Assembly (NCBI GenBank): GCA_014529385.2
Contig: CM043968.1
Span: 22,682,581 to 22,746,580, forward strand
Direction: 5' to 3'
Source: Adiantum capillus-veneris
Taxonomy: Eukaryota; Streptophyta; Polypodiopsida; Polypodiales; Pteridaceae
DNA length: 64,000 bases
Position numbers and translations under genes: made by a program
Notes under the pieces: generated by a model
Seen by the model: the letters and a program-made list of their open reading frames with translations, nothing else
Database searches by the model: none
What the model was told of the DNA's origin: nothing
Shown here: piece after piece, positions 10,602 to 21,591 of the stretch
How the letters are laid out: every line of letters begins with the position of its first letter
How positions within the stretch are numbered: the first letter of the stretch is position 1

Positions 10602-11528
10602 TTAGGTAAACAATGACGCTCCCTCAAGCCGATCAAGAATGTCATCTATCCTCGGTATGGGGAACCTGTTCTTGATGGTATTCTTATTCAAGGCGCGATA
10701 GTCAATGCACATGCGCCATGAACCATCCTTCTTCTGCACTAAGAGTACAGGCGAACAAAAAGGGGATGAACTGGGCTGAATCAGCCCCTTCTCTAAAAGC
10801 TCGTTGACCTGACCCATAATCTCTTTCTGTTGGGCTGCACTAACCCTGTATGGTGGTCTATTCAGTGGACTAGAACCTGGCACAATATCTATAGTATGAT
10901 CCTCAGGTCTCTCAGGAGGTAACTCCCCTGGCAAAGAGTCCGAAAAACAATCACTGAAACCACTCAAAAAAGTTGACCTGTCTTTATCTACGATAGACAA
11001 ATTAGATACAACTTGAGGTACTTCTTTTGCAAAGATCAAGTACGCAGAAAGATGATTCTTTATTACAGATGAAACAGCAGAAGCAGAAACAACTGGAACA
11101 GACTCGCCTTTAAGCTTTACATCAAGGACATGAGTCTTTTCTCTATGTACAAGGGTAATCTTTTTGTTGTAAGTATCCACCATAGCATGCAACTTGTAAC
11201 ACCATGGGATACCCAATAACACATCACAGCCCTCAAGCGGCATAATATGAAATTCTTCCACGTCCACATAGCTCTGAATGTGCAGACGAAGCTTTCCCAG
11301 AATGGGAGTATCAGGCTCTGAATGTCCCGGGCATGCCAAACCTGCTTCGCCTGTCATACCCATCTCCTCTGCACGAATGCCCAACTTTGATGCCAATTCT
11401 GGTGATATGAAATTTGCACGGGCTCCTGGATCAAAGAAAACCAGCACTGTCTGGTCTCTAACTTTGCCCCAAGCTCTGCACAGCTCCGTGGCATCTGTGT
11501 TTGGCTGATCTCCAACCAAATCTGGAAC
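10602..11528 (-). pseudogene. protease and RT N-terminus of element C
   Basis: The protease active site is [12 protein letters not shown], with Pro in the middle of the D-X-G triad. It is followed by the LLGIPW strand, the linker to RT ([17 protein letters not shown]), [15 protein letters not shown] and [17 protein letters not shown]. The frame is open from the LINE insertion point to the 8-bp deletion near 10601. Upstream it is joined, across the LINE, to the gag end at 18463. Confidence 0.85.
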
Positions 11529-11546
11529 AAGTCCTGCACTCGGCTT
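11529..11546. repeat. left target-site duplication of the LINE
   Basis: AAGTCCTGCACTCGGCTT, repeated at 18463-18480 next to the A-tail. The leading AA is ambiguous with the tail. Confidence 0.92.
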
Positions 11547-11833
11547 ACATGAAGAACAATTGAGTTAACTCGGAGCTCGCTGCTGCTGCACGCCCCCCCC
11601 CCCCCCCCTTGCGCCATCGCTCCCCCTCACCCCCCTTCTCCTTCTAACCCTCGCGCTGCCCTCGCCCTCCCCCGCGCTGCCCCCTCGCCCTCGCGCTGCA
11701 CCCCCCCCCTCCTCCCGCCTTCGCGCTGTTTCCCCCACCGTGCCCAGCGCGCCACCTCCTGCCCCCTGCTGCCTGCCGCCCTCCCCCCCTAGCCCTCCCG
11801 CTGCCCCCCCCACTCCTTGGCTGTTTTCTCCCG

Positions 11834-11870
<37 letters not shown>

Positions 11871-12063
11871 CCCCCGCAGCCTTCTGTACCCGTGCTCGCC
11901 TCCTTTTCCTTCCCTCCATCCCCCTCCCTTTTTTTGTCCGCATTATCTCCGAAGGGTTTTCTGCGCCTAGCTCTGCAACACCTTTTCTTCGGATAAGTGT
12001 TAGGCGTACTCGGCTGCAGATTGTTCTTCTCCGTCCGCTTCTTCGACTCAGCAGTAGACACAG
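11547..12063 (+). other. LINE 5' UTR, C-rich
   Basis: No gene. Poly(C) runs lie at about 11590-11608 and 11836-11866, and CCCTCGCGCTGC-like repeats between 11640 and 11830 may carry the internal promoter. Open frames here are low-complexity. The ORF1 ATG at 12064 follows a CAGTAGACACAG context. Confidence 0.7.
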
Positions 12064-13958
12064 ATGGAGGCTTCAGCTCCGCCACAGAGGGACTCGCTTG
12101 AAGCCCCCTCGCTCGACCCCGCTGAGCCCACCATTCGAATTGCTCTTTCGCCGACAGAGCAAGCGAGCTTTGTCGCAGAGGTAGAGCGCTTGCAGGCGAC
12201 TTCTGTCATTTGCAAGGTTCTCGGCACCCGTCCTAGCAGAGGAGAGCTGCGAGACCTTCTCCAGGCCCGCCTTCTCGCAGAGGTGGGCAAGATTTTGGAT
12301 GTCCAGATCCTCGGACGGGGGTACTACCAGATCGAGTTCGAGACTTCCGAGATGGCCTCCAGGGTCATAGCTATGAGTCCACTGGCTATCCGAGCATCAC
12401 GCGCCCACTTTCGACAGTGGCGACACGGTTTTGACCCGACTTCGGATGTGCTAGTAGAGGAGGCAGACATCCCCATCTCGGTCTGCTTTCCGGGTTTACG
12501 GAGGGAGTACCTTCCACTGCTCTCCAGGATTGGCTCCGCCATCGGGACTGTTTTGGAGACACCTCGTACGGCAGCATCAGTAGCTGCCAAGGCGGCCGGC
12601 ATCCCTTCAGTTCGAGTTTTGGTCAGAGATACCCACACGCTCCCGAAGGTCATCCTTCTGCCTCGGGTGAGTGGGGGTTGGTTTAGGCAGAGTGTGGAGT
12701 ACTCGGGTCTCCCGAACCAGTGCTTCATTTGCAGACAGATGGGCCACCTCGCGAAGGCCTGTCCACGGAGGAGGCCTCGACCTGCACCTCAGCCTCAGCC
12801 CCAGCCTGCCAAGGCTGGACCGCAGCCTCAGCCAGCGACAACGCACAGATTCTGAGCCACCCTCCGAGCCTGGGGCTCCAGCGGAGGAGGGGTGGCAGCA
12901 GGCCCGTGGCCGTCGACGCCAGGGGCCACAGCGACAGCCTGGCACTTAGAGTGGCCCTCAGGTGCCTACTCAGCAGCAGTGGGTTCCCACGGGGAACCGC
13001 TTTGGTCTTCTTGAGCAGGAGGAGCCCCCTACGCCAGCCTCCTCTTCCGCTTCACCCTCGCCAGCCCCCCCACCTTCAGATTTCCCCTCTTCCTCCTCAT
13101 CCCCTCCCCCGCCCTTTGCTCCCGCCCACTCCTCACCTCGCTCCCCTGTCTCTGTCGCCCCGCCCCGCTTCTCTTCCCCTCCGCCCCCCCCCCCCCCCCC
13201 CCACCCCCCCAGCTCCTTCTCCCCCTCCTCCTGCTTCAGTACCACAGTCGACTCAGGAGACTGGTCCCTCGCCGGCGGCTAGGAGATCTCTTGGCAGCGC
13301 TTTTGCCACGAGTCGCCTAGCGAGACAGGGCCAGCCCTTCTTGCGGCCCCCTTTGCAGATTCAGACATCTTCCCTTGCAGCTATCCCTCGTGGTCTGACG
13401 AGCATTGACCTCCGACGCCGCTGGGACTTCTTCGATTACGGATTCACTCGCTTTCTCGGCGATTCCGCAGCAGACCATGAGGCAGCCTGCTTCAGGGTCC
13501 ACGCTTTGTTCCTCGCCGCTAGGGGGACAGAGGCCTTAGACTCAGCAGTTGGTTTCTCCTTTCCCCTCTGTGGTAGGACCGAGACAGAGTGGTCCTCGAC
13601 TCAGTGGTGGGATGGTTGCATACACAGGTTCTCGAGTTCTCTCACCACATGGGAGAACTTGGAGTTACAGATTTGCTGCAGACTTTGTGGCCACTGGCCA
13701 AGTTTGCGGTGACACCCCCAGACTCAGCAGGATGTAGGCACATTGTGTTTGCCTTGCTATGTATACATACATGAGGACTCCTGGACAGAGGAGGTTGCTT
13801 TACGCATGGCTCGCTCTGCTTGGGCTTGGGCCAGGCACTCACTACAGGCTCGCCTATCTAGAGGACGCTCGGATGCGGATTACTCCCCATCCAAGCCTGC
13901 CTCGAAGATAGCCCGTCTTGCTGTTGCGGCAGCATCTGTTCTCTCTCGCTCCCCATGA
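12064..13958 (+). pseudogene. LINE ORF1, nucleic-acid-binding protein, frameshifted
   Basis: The first 263 residues (12064-12855) have the plant-LINE ORF1 layout: an RNA-binding-like domain (GRGYYQIEFETSEMASRVI) and a CCHC knuckle CFICRQMGHLAKAC (about 12721-12762). The frame then shifts near 12840 to a segment with QWVPTGNRFGLLEQEE, shifts again at the poly(C) run 13184-13202 inside a Pro/Ser-rich linker, and continues to the TGA at 13956-13958. Stops at 12947 and 13710 are further lesions. The ancestral protein would be about 630 residues. Its stop overlaps the ORF2 start as ATGA. Confidence 0.8.
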
Positions 13959-16900
13959 GGATCGTCTCGTGGAACGTGCAGGGATTAGGTGGGCCCCAGT
14001 TTCAGCGACAGCGGGGCCGATTGCGTCAGGAGCTTCAGCGTTACCTTGTGGGAGGAGAGATTGATCTCCTTATGCTTCAGGAGCACCATTTGTCTGAGAG
14101 CCGCATTCGGCGATGTGGTCAGATTTTGCGTGGACGTTATGATACCTTTTGGTCAGCTGCTTTTGGACCTGGAGGCATCCAGGGTGGGGTATGTATGACT
14201 ATTGCGGACTCATTGCAGCAGGCCATTGTGGGCAGAGGGATTATTGTGCCAGGCAGGGCTCAGTGGATTACTGTGCAGGTTCAGGGTGGCCTTGTGCGCT
14301 TCCTGAACATCTATGCGCCCAATGTGGCGAGTGCTCGTGCAGAGTTTTGGTCACAGATTGTTGAGTCTTTGTCACAGGTTGACCATTGGTGTGTAGGAGG
14401 GGACTTCAACATGTTGGAGGACCCCTCTGATAGGATTGGAGGCAGCCATGCTACTGTGCATGGAGTCGAGTTAGCAGCTTGGGAGAGGTTGTGTATGACT
14501 TTGAGGGTCTCGAATACATGGTAGCATTTTGGCTTTGTGAGGCCTCCAGAGAGTCTTGCCTTCTCTAGATCAGACCGTAGAGTGGGAGGAGTGAATCTAT
14601 CGCGGATAGATCGCTTCTACACTAGTGACCACTTCAGTGACTTGGGGGGACCAGTGGGCATCCTGGCAGGGACATCCTTCTTGGACCATGCACCAGTGAT
14701 CCTCACAGTGGCAGACAGGCAGAGGAGTGGGAGCACGATGCTTCGCATCCCAGAGCGGGTCTTGTTGGACACAACACTCAAAGAGAGGGTAGAGGCTCTT
14801 TGGACAGAGGGCATGGACAGCCAGGCTCTATCGGCAGACAGAGTGGCCTTAGGCCTAGCTCAGCTTAGCCACTTTTTTCTCCAGGAGTCTTTGCCTCGAC
14901 GGGCTGCAGCGAGAGAGGTGGAGCAGCGTCTCAGACGAGGCATTGCTTCACTACAGAGGATGCAGGAGCAGCATCCAGACAGTCCATGGTTGGAGGAGCA
15001 GTTACAGCAGGCTCGACAGGAGCTTGCTTGCACAGAGGAGAGGCGCCATGAGTTTGCCTTTCACCGACAGGCATCTCAGTGGACTCAAGTAGGTGACAGA
15101 GTGACAGGTGCTTTTTTTGAGACAGTAGGACCTCGGCACTCGCATGCCAGTGTCAATCAGCTGAGGAGACCCGATGGGTCAGTTGCTTGTGAGCCTGAGG
15201 ATATGCGTGCAGTTGCTACTGACTTTTACCGTGAACTACTGTCGGCTGAGCCCCAGTCAGAGAGAGAGGATGCATGCAGGGAGCAGGTTTGGGCGCAGGT
15301 TTGGGTGCAGATGCCTTGTCTTGTGACTGAGGAGATGCGTCAGAGGCTGGAGATACCTCTTCAGCTTGAGGAGCTGCACACGGCTCTTAGGGCCCTTCCT
15401 CGTGGTAGCTGTCCAGGTGAGGATGGGCTGACTCCCAGCTTCTTCTTGGAGTACTGGGACTTGCTTGGCCCAGATCTTTGTAGTGCCTTTCAGTACATTC
15501 TGCACACAGGAGTGATGCCGGATAGCATGAGTGAGGGCCTGATTTACCTCATTCCAAAGGAGGGTGGCTCCTTGGATGAGATTCGACAGTGGCGCCCCAT
15601 CACCATCCTCAACTCAGCCTACAAAATTCTTGCCAAGGCTCTGAGTTTGAGGATTCAGCCACTTTTGGAGAGCCTTATACATGGGACTCAGACAGGTTTT
15701 GTCCAGGAGCGCAGTGTCCTTGACAACATCTTCACTTTCTGGGAGGCTTCTGTCCTGGCACGTCTCCGGGGGGAGGACCTTGTGATTCTTCTTCTCGATT
15801 TTGAGAAGGCATACGATAGAGTTGACTGGGACTTTCTAGAGGGTACGCTTCGCAGGATGGGCTTTTCAGATGCTTGGATCAGAGGGGTGTCAGCTTTGTA
15901 CAGACAGACTCACAATCAGGTGCTTTTGGCAGGAGGTAGAGGTGAGCGCTTCATGCTCACACGATCGGTCAGACAGGGTTGTCCTCTTGCCCCCTTTCTC
16001 TTTCTGTTCTATGCGGAGGCGATGAGCAAATTTTTGGTGTCACAGCAGGTTGGTTTGAGGGGCTTAGCACTCCCTATACGGGGAGATGAGCTTCTGGACG
16101 CTGAGTTAGCCGACGACTCAGCCTTGTACTTAGAGGGCGAGGAGGCCAATTTACACAGGTGTGGGCAGGCTCTAGAGACCTTCTGCTGTGCATCGGGCGC
16201 ACTGATCAACTGGAGAAAGACAGTGGCTTTCTCGGTTGGCAATGCTCCTGTGCCAGAGTGGATGCCAGGAGAGGGTTTCAGGTGGATTCCTCCAGGGACT
16301 GCAGTTCGATACTTGGGTTGTCAGGTTGGTTTGGATTTGTCCCCCGAGCAGCAGATTGCTCCTCTTCTCCTGTCCATCGGGAGAAAGCTGTTACACTAGA
16401 GCTCAGCACGACTTTCGCTGGCTGGTAGAGTAGTAGTTGCCAACCAGGTGTTGTTGGCAACTATGTGGTACATCACTTCTTGCTGGATCTTCTTGAGTTC
16501 TTGTATCAGCCAGGTAGAGAGGATGATCAGGAACTTCCTTTGGTCAGGTCGCGACACTCAGGTTGCCCGAGCCAAGGTGGCTTGGTCAGTCATCACACTC
16601 CCTTGTTCTCAGGGAGGGCTTGGGATCATTGATCCAACACAGCAGAGCAGAGCCCTTCTTGGGAAGTTCGTCGTCAGAGGACTTCTTCCAGGCGAGGAGC
16701 CTTGGAAAGAGTTCTTGCTGCAGAGGCTTCGTGCCAGGGTGCCTCAGTCAGGAGGCCCTTGGCAACCTTCGACCAGATGGATCTTTACAGAGTTGCGCCG
16801 AGTTGGTTTGAGCAGGAGACTGGAGGACCGATTCGCTGTGAGTTTGCTTCGCTCTTGGGAGCTCTTACGGCGTGGCCTAGAGCAGAGACAGCCGACATGC

Positions 16901-18319
16901 ACGGAGGAGCGCCTACGACAGCCCCTCGTCTGGAACCCCATGGTTAGCACTCAGAGAGGCCACTTGGTTAGGAGTAGGCCTCACGTTTCTTGGGGTCCCA
17001 TGGCAGCAGGTCCAGCGCGCTCTCTAGGTGACTGGCTAGAGTTCATAGGTTTGTCAGAGGAGGTGCAGGGTGTCCAGCTACAGGGCATGAGAGGGGTTCA
17101 GAGCATGTGTCAGGACATCTCAAAGTCAGTTCCAGCTGAGTGGCTCACGCCTCTCGAGCCAGTAGCACCCCGATGGATGGGAGCCTTCACACGACTGGAG
17201 ATTCTCATCTCAGTCAGGGCTTGTTCAGAGACTGTCCCAGCCCTGTTCTTCGAGCTTCAGGGTGGGGGACGATTATAGCGAGTTACAGTAGAGGCCCCGC
17301 AGGTAGCAGAGTGCTGTTTCCAGAGGATCCGAGTTGTGGGCATGTGTGGGAGGACTTGCGTCATAGACCCTGACCCAGTAGCTCTCGAGACAAGACACTG
17401 GAGGCTATGGGCTTGGGAGTGCTGTCCACTGGCACGAGTACAGTTGGATCCTGGTGAGTGGCTTTGGAGGGACCTCTTCTCTTCTGCAGACCGCCCAGGA
17501 GTCCCTTTCTTTCAGTACACTGTTCGGCTTGGACGTCATATACTTGCAGCGCAGAGAGAGGCCCGCCTCGCTGCAGCACGACATTGGCAGGAGGAGGGTC
17601 TCACAGTTGAGTTCTTGGCAGTTTTTTGGTAGAGGCTGTGGGACTCCAGACAGCCGAGGCGCGTCACTTTGTTCCAGTGGTTGGTTGCACACAGAGCCAC
17701 AACAGTAAGGAGCTGGCTTGTGCATAGTGGTCTCTCGGCCGCATGTACAGCCTGTGACCAGTTGGTGGAGAGTCAGCGACACTGTCTTTGGGACTGTCCC
17801 TCGGCCCAGCAGGTGTGGCTACGAGTTCTTCGGCTGATGCCTGCCCTCTCCACGGCTCGACAGTACACTTGGGGGGCAGCGGCTTGGTCCACCCTCACGG
17901 GCCCGGCACTACAGTTTGAGCTATCTTCCACCAGCAGGATGATAGTGATACAGGGGGGGTGACCTACACTCCAGCCTGTTACAGACCTTACTCCACAGGA
18001 GTGGTGCAATGAGAGAGAGGAGTGCTGGGAGCTCATCAGCGGCCTAGCTCTCTGGTTCATCTGGCGGGCCTGTTGTTTCCGCATCTTTGAGGCTCGCCCT
18101 GTGCCACCAGCTGAGACTGTTCGTGACTTTTGGCTAGAGCTGATCCATACTCTCAGAGGACAGCTTGAGGGACTACAGGGCAGCTCCGACCGCATGCGGG
18201 AGCGCCTCGAGGCTTTCCTTCGACTCTGGCGCCCTGGGCCTTTCTACACCATGGTCCAGGGGGTGCTCAGATGGCACTACTGTCCACCTGTGTGGCTCTT
18301 CCCTCCTCCCATCTCTTGA
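13955..18319 (+). pseudogene. LINE ORF2: APE endonuclease, RT, zinc-binding tail, five in-frame stops
   Basis: One frame of about 1,454 codons. The endonuclease starts MRIVSWNVQGLGG and has LLMLQEHHLS, VGGDFNM and, after the first stop, LDHAPVIL. RT shows PGEDGLTPSFF, RQWRPITIL, LLLDFEKAYDRVDW, VRQGCPLAP and the catalytic ELADDSALYL (Leu in place of Tyr/Phe before ADD). The tail has the zinc motif CTACDQL with HCLWDC. No RNase H was recognised. Stops are at 14522, 16397, 17276 and 17630 (all TAG) and 17960 (TGA). The 16397 stop falls where relatives have Trp (LLH*SSARLSLAGR). No frameshift was seen, so decay is by point mutation only. Confidence 0.9.
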
Positions 18320-18462
18320 TTTAGCCCCATTGTATATATGCTGTTGTTTCATTGGGAGAGTCTCCCCATCATGCTTGTTGTAGCCCTCTCTAGCAGAGGT
18401 GGATGTAGCCCTATGGGCAGTTTTCATTAACTAATAGAAGGATCTTTTTCTTGGAAAAAAAA
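18320..18462 (+). other. LINE 3' UTR and A-tail
   Basis: About 140 bp after the ORF2 stop, ending in roughly ten A residues (18455-18464). No other feature. Confidence 0.85.
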
Positions 18463-18480
18463 AAGTCCTGCACTCGGCTT
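18463..18480. repeat. right target-site duplication of the LINE
   Basis: AAGTCCTGCACTCGGCTT directly after the A-tail; the same as 11529-11546. Confidence 0.92.
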
Positions 18481-20095
18481 TGGCTTCTTCCCTTTATGGT
18501 CTAACTTGTCATCCTTATCCTGTGACTTCTTCTGTGGGCACTCATTTGCAAAGTGTCCTTCCTGTTCACAAATGTAGCATTTCTTGGCCTCCCTAAGAGC
18601 TTTCCTTTCTTGAAAAGTTTTGCCAGAAAAATGTCTCTTTTGTCCTTGTCCTCGTCCCGAAGAAGACTTAGACTGCTTCTTGGACGTATCACCTTCTTCA
18701 GTGGAGGGCTTCTTTGTGGGAGGCTCAGAAGGCTTTGCTGCAACATTGCCCTTGGCTGAAAACTGTTTGCCGTGGGCCCCTTTCTTGTGGCTATTAAATC
18801 CATCGGAATCTCCCTTCGACAGATTGTTGGCCACTCTTGCATTCTCTATCAATTGAAACATATTCATGACAGTGGTCTTTGTGCAGTAGTCCCTGATTTT
18901 CTTGGGCAATCCGCAACAATACTTCTCAATTTGTTCTGACAAAGGCACAAACCTGTAAGAGGTGACTGGCAACAGTGCGGCCCAAAACCGTTTATTGTAC
19001 TCTTCCAGATCCGCACACTGTTTAGCATTCAACTCTTGCCATTCCGTCATTACATCCACTTCAAAAGTGTTTGTCAACCATGCAGGCGCAAAAAGTTGTT
19101 TGAATTGGACCCACGTTGTTGGGGCTTGACCCTGGTTCAACAATGCGGTCCACCATTGGAGCGCATTCCCTTTCAAGAAAGTGGCAGCCTTGCGTATCTT
19201 TGAAGATTCCGTGAAGTTTCCTCCAACATAAGCTGCATCGAACTGTCGTATAAGGTCAAAGCCTTTAATTGGTCCTCAGTTCCTCTGAAAGTTTCAAACT
19301 TCACTCCCTGCCACCTTCCTTGTAATCCTCAGGCTGACTCAAAGGAGCCACATTATCATAAATAGGTGCCTGTAACAGTGGTGCTCCATGAGTGTTCATT
19401 CCAACACTCGCATCAACTGTTTTCCCTGTCATATCTGCATTTTGTACGCATGGCTGTGAAAAACCAGCCATACCAAATTGTGTTCCAGGCACTCGAAACT
19501 GGCCATAGGCACCCTGAAAACCTGGTTGGACACCCATGTTCGCGTACATAGGGTTACCCATGCCTGTTTGCATTGTCCCGAACACATTCCCTGGCATATA
19601 ACCTGTGGAAGGTCTAGCCATAGCTTGAAACACTGAACCACCTCCAAAATAACCAGGATAAGTATTAGGTAATGGAAGGGTCTGACGCATAGCCTGTTCA
19701 TTGCTCCCTTGACCATTCACAAACGGTTCCTGTCCAGCTAAAGCAAGTTGCTTTGGATCATTGGACACCGCTAGTTGCTCAACCACATGGGCTTTCCCTC
19801 GAGCATCATGAGTCCTCTGCGCATTGGAAATCTCCTTTTCCTGCAACGGCTCAGTCATGCCCTGTGTAGGAGGCTGAAAACCCTGTGTCGGAGCCTGTAA
19901 GAATTCCTGCATCCTTGGGTTGTTAGCCAACTGCTGAAACATGTCCATGCAACAACGCAGTCGAGTTCTAAATAACTTGTCCTCTTCTTGAAGAGTTGAA
20001 GGAATTTTCTCTCTTCCATGTGAGGAAGATCCCTCTTCAGGTACTTGGTCTCTCTTCTCTGCCATATTGACAAGCTCTGTGTTGCTTTCATCCAC
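18463..20095 (-). pseudogene. gag of element C with zinc knuckle
   Basis: The first part (19301-20095, MDESNTELVNMAEKRD) is a long N-terminal domain rich in Met, Gly, Gln and Pro. The core follows after two small frame changes between 19177 and 19310, with QGVKFETFRGTEDQLKA, RQFDAAYVGGNFTESSKI, GNALQWWTALL and LPVTSYRFVPLSEQIEKY. A Lys/Ser-rich linker and the knuckle CYICEQEGHFANEC (about 18530-18575) end the protein. At 18463 the frame meets the LINE and would continue at 11528 into protease. The first Met at 20095 lies 56 bp from the LTR, as expected for a leader. Confidence 0.85.
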
Positions 20096-20134
20096 AACAA
20101 TCCACGCTGCACTTTTTGAAGAAAAAGTGACTAT

Positions 20135-20150
20135 CCCGTCGATGGAACCA
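20135..20150 (-). promoter_or_regulatory. probable primer binding site of element C
   Basis: The minus strand reads TGGTTCCATCGACGGG directly after the LTR. TGG is expected opposite a tRNA CCA end. I cannot match it to a tRNA from memory, and it is clearly not the initiator-Met site used by A and F. Confidence 0.45.
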
Positions 20151-21586
20151 TATAACCGGCCTGTACAACGTAGAGGGCGGTACTATTTCAATTACCTGTA
20201 AACTTTACACAGAGCACTGAGAAGGGAAGAGAACACAGTTGCGTCCAACGACTAGAATGTCACTGCGCACACGAGACCGACACCCTGTAGGCCCCAAAGA
20301 CTGGCGCCCCTTTCGGTATTTCTTTAATTTAGAGAGAGAATTACAAAAAGAGAGTCCCTGGAAGATAACACCTGCATCCAGCTAGTACGCTCCAGATTCG
20401 GCAAAATTTCGGCAGCATAACGATACCGAAATCAATCCGAATCAGTTTCTAAGGTAGGCCCTCTGTTCCACGGACATATTCCCTCAGTCGGGAGCACAAA
20501 CAGTGAATTGCAGGTCGCTGTAATTTCTGGTTCAGCCCTGTTTTTGACCTGATTTGGGCACACGACTGTCCCTACACAGTTCCCTGCACCTTGGGCTTGG
20601 TGCCCCATGATTCTGGAAAGATTCCGGGCAGAAAACAGTCTCAAAACAGAGTAAAAACAGCAAGTAGACAGTGCTGAATTTACTGCGCAATCGAGAGGTT
20701 ATCACCCTCTCGTGGAGCTGCTTTGGTGCAACAGCTAGCTACACTGGTTCCTGTGCAAAGAGGCTCTTGCCTTGGCATGAAAGCATATTTCCCCACAGCT
20801 GTACATAGGTCAAATGAGAAGCCCACTAGTGGGGCATAACATACTGTACGTAGGGGAGAAACAGAGCAGTATGTACCATGCGGGGCATCACTCCCGTCAC
20901 CATACTGTGCATAGAGGGCAAGGTAAGCATTCCATAGCTTCTGTACCTGCTACAATCCACCTGAGGCTGAAAATGGCGTCCCCTTTGTTGATATGCAGCT
21001 CGTTTTTGCCTCCCAGAGTGGCAGAATCGCTCACAGGCTGACACGTCGCCTAGTTTCCGAGTTTGGGCGTTCCCTGCTAAAAATATCTCAACTGGTGCGT
21101 CAGTTGACTTGGCAGCAGAGCAATAAAATGTTCCCCTTGTCATTGCAGAGCTAATGACGCGAACACATTTTCCAGTCAAAAATAGTAGTTCCCTAAATTT
21201 TAGGAGATGCTTCCATGGCGTCCCTATCGGTCTCCTGACCATCATTGAAGACTACCATTTGACCAACATCTACAATGTGGGTTAATTTACTTGCCCCTTT
21301 CAACTTATAAAGTTGCAGTGACTTGACTAGTGGCCCAAATTCCAGTTTGGCGCACACGAGCTTCCATACTCATCAGAATTCAGTGCTAACTGGCTCGGGC
21401 AGTCCTTGTCTGACCGACCTAGATCCCCGATGTGAGAAATCCATTTGGCTACAGCCGTTTCACACTGGCCATGCAATGTCCACTTGCACCTTTTCAAGGG
21501 TTCCGGGACAAACAAGTAAAAATAAAATAAATATATCTAATACTTATTTACGGAAGGCAACAGGAAAAATACACCTCCTGGTGACA
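20151..21586 (-). repeat. 5' LTR of element C
   Basis: Begins TGTCACC at 21586 (minus strand) and ends at 20151, followed by TGGTTCCATCGACGGG as the likely primer site. It holds the 36-nt box at 20290-20325. Confidence 0.93.
20290..20325 (-). promoter_or_regulatory. conserved 36-nt LTR box, copy 3
   Basis: Minus-strand copy in the 5' LTR of C. It has GGGGCGCC and so is closer to the A-family consensus than the partner at 6547. Confidence 0.75.
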
Positions 21587-21591
21587 CTATT
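21587..21591. repeat. right target-site duplication of element C
   Basis: CTATT, matching 6403-6407. Confidence 0.85.

Larger units (their letters stand above)
11547..18462 (+). mobile_element. full-length LINE (non-LTR retrotransposon) inside element C
   Basis: About 6.9 kb with a C-rich 5' region, ORF1 (CCHC), ORF2 (APE endonuclease, RT, zinc-binding tail), a short 3' UTR and an A-tail of about ten bases. It is flanked by an 18-bp target duplication. GC content is clearly higher than in the flanking LTR elements. It interrupts the gag-protease junction of C and so is younger than C. ORF2 stays in one frame for 4.4 kb, with only point stops. Confidence 0.93.
6408..21586 (-). mobile_element. 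Ty3/gypsy chromovirus C, complete with both LTRs
   Basis: The LTRs at 6408-7844 and 20151-21586 (about 1,436 bp each) begin TGTCACC on the minus strand and end GGTTATA. They differ at about 30 positions by eye (about 98% identity). The 5-bp duplication CTATT flanks the element inside the RT gene of A. Internal order on the minus strand is gag, knuckle, protease, RT, RNase H, integrase, chromodomain, interrupted once by a LINE (11547-18462). It is the youngest and best preserved LTR element in the window, with only a few coding lesions. Confidence 0.93.

Noticed and set aside
11565-11970. Long Gly- or Pro-rich open frames on both strands
   Set aside because: They are translations of C-rich LINE 5' UTR; low complexity and open in several frames at once.
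12970-13245. Gly/Glu-rich minus-strand frame
   Set aside because: It is the reverse of the Pro-rich ORF1 linker and poly(C) run.
14522-17962. Stops in LINE ORF2 as recoding (readthrough or RNA editing)
   Set aside because: Five scattered stops in one copy fit ordinary decay; nuclear mRNA editing of stops is not established in plants.
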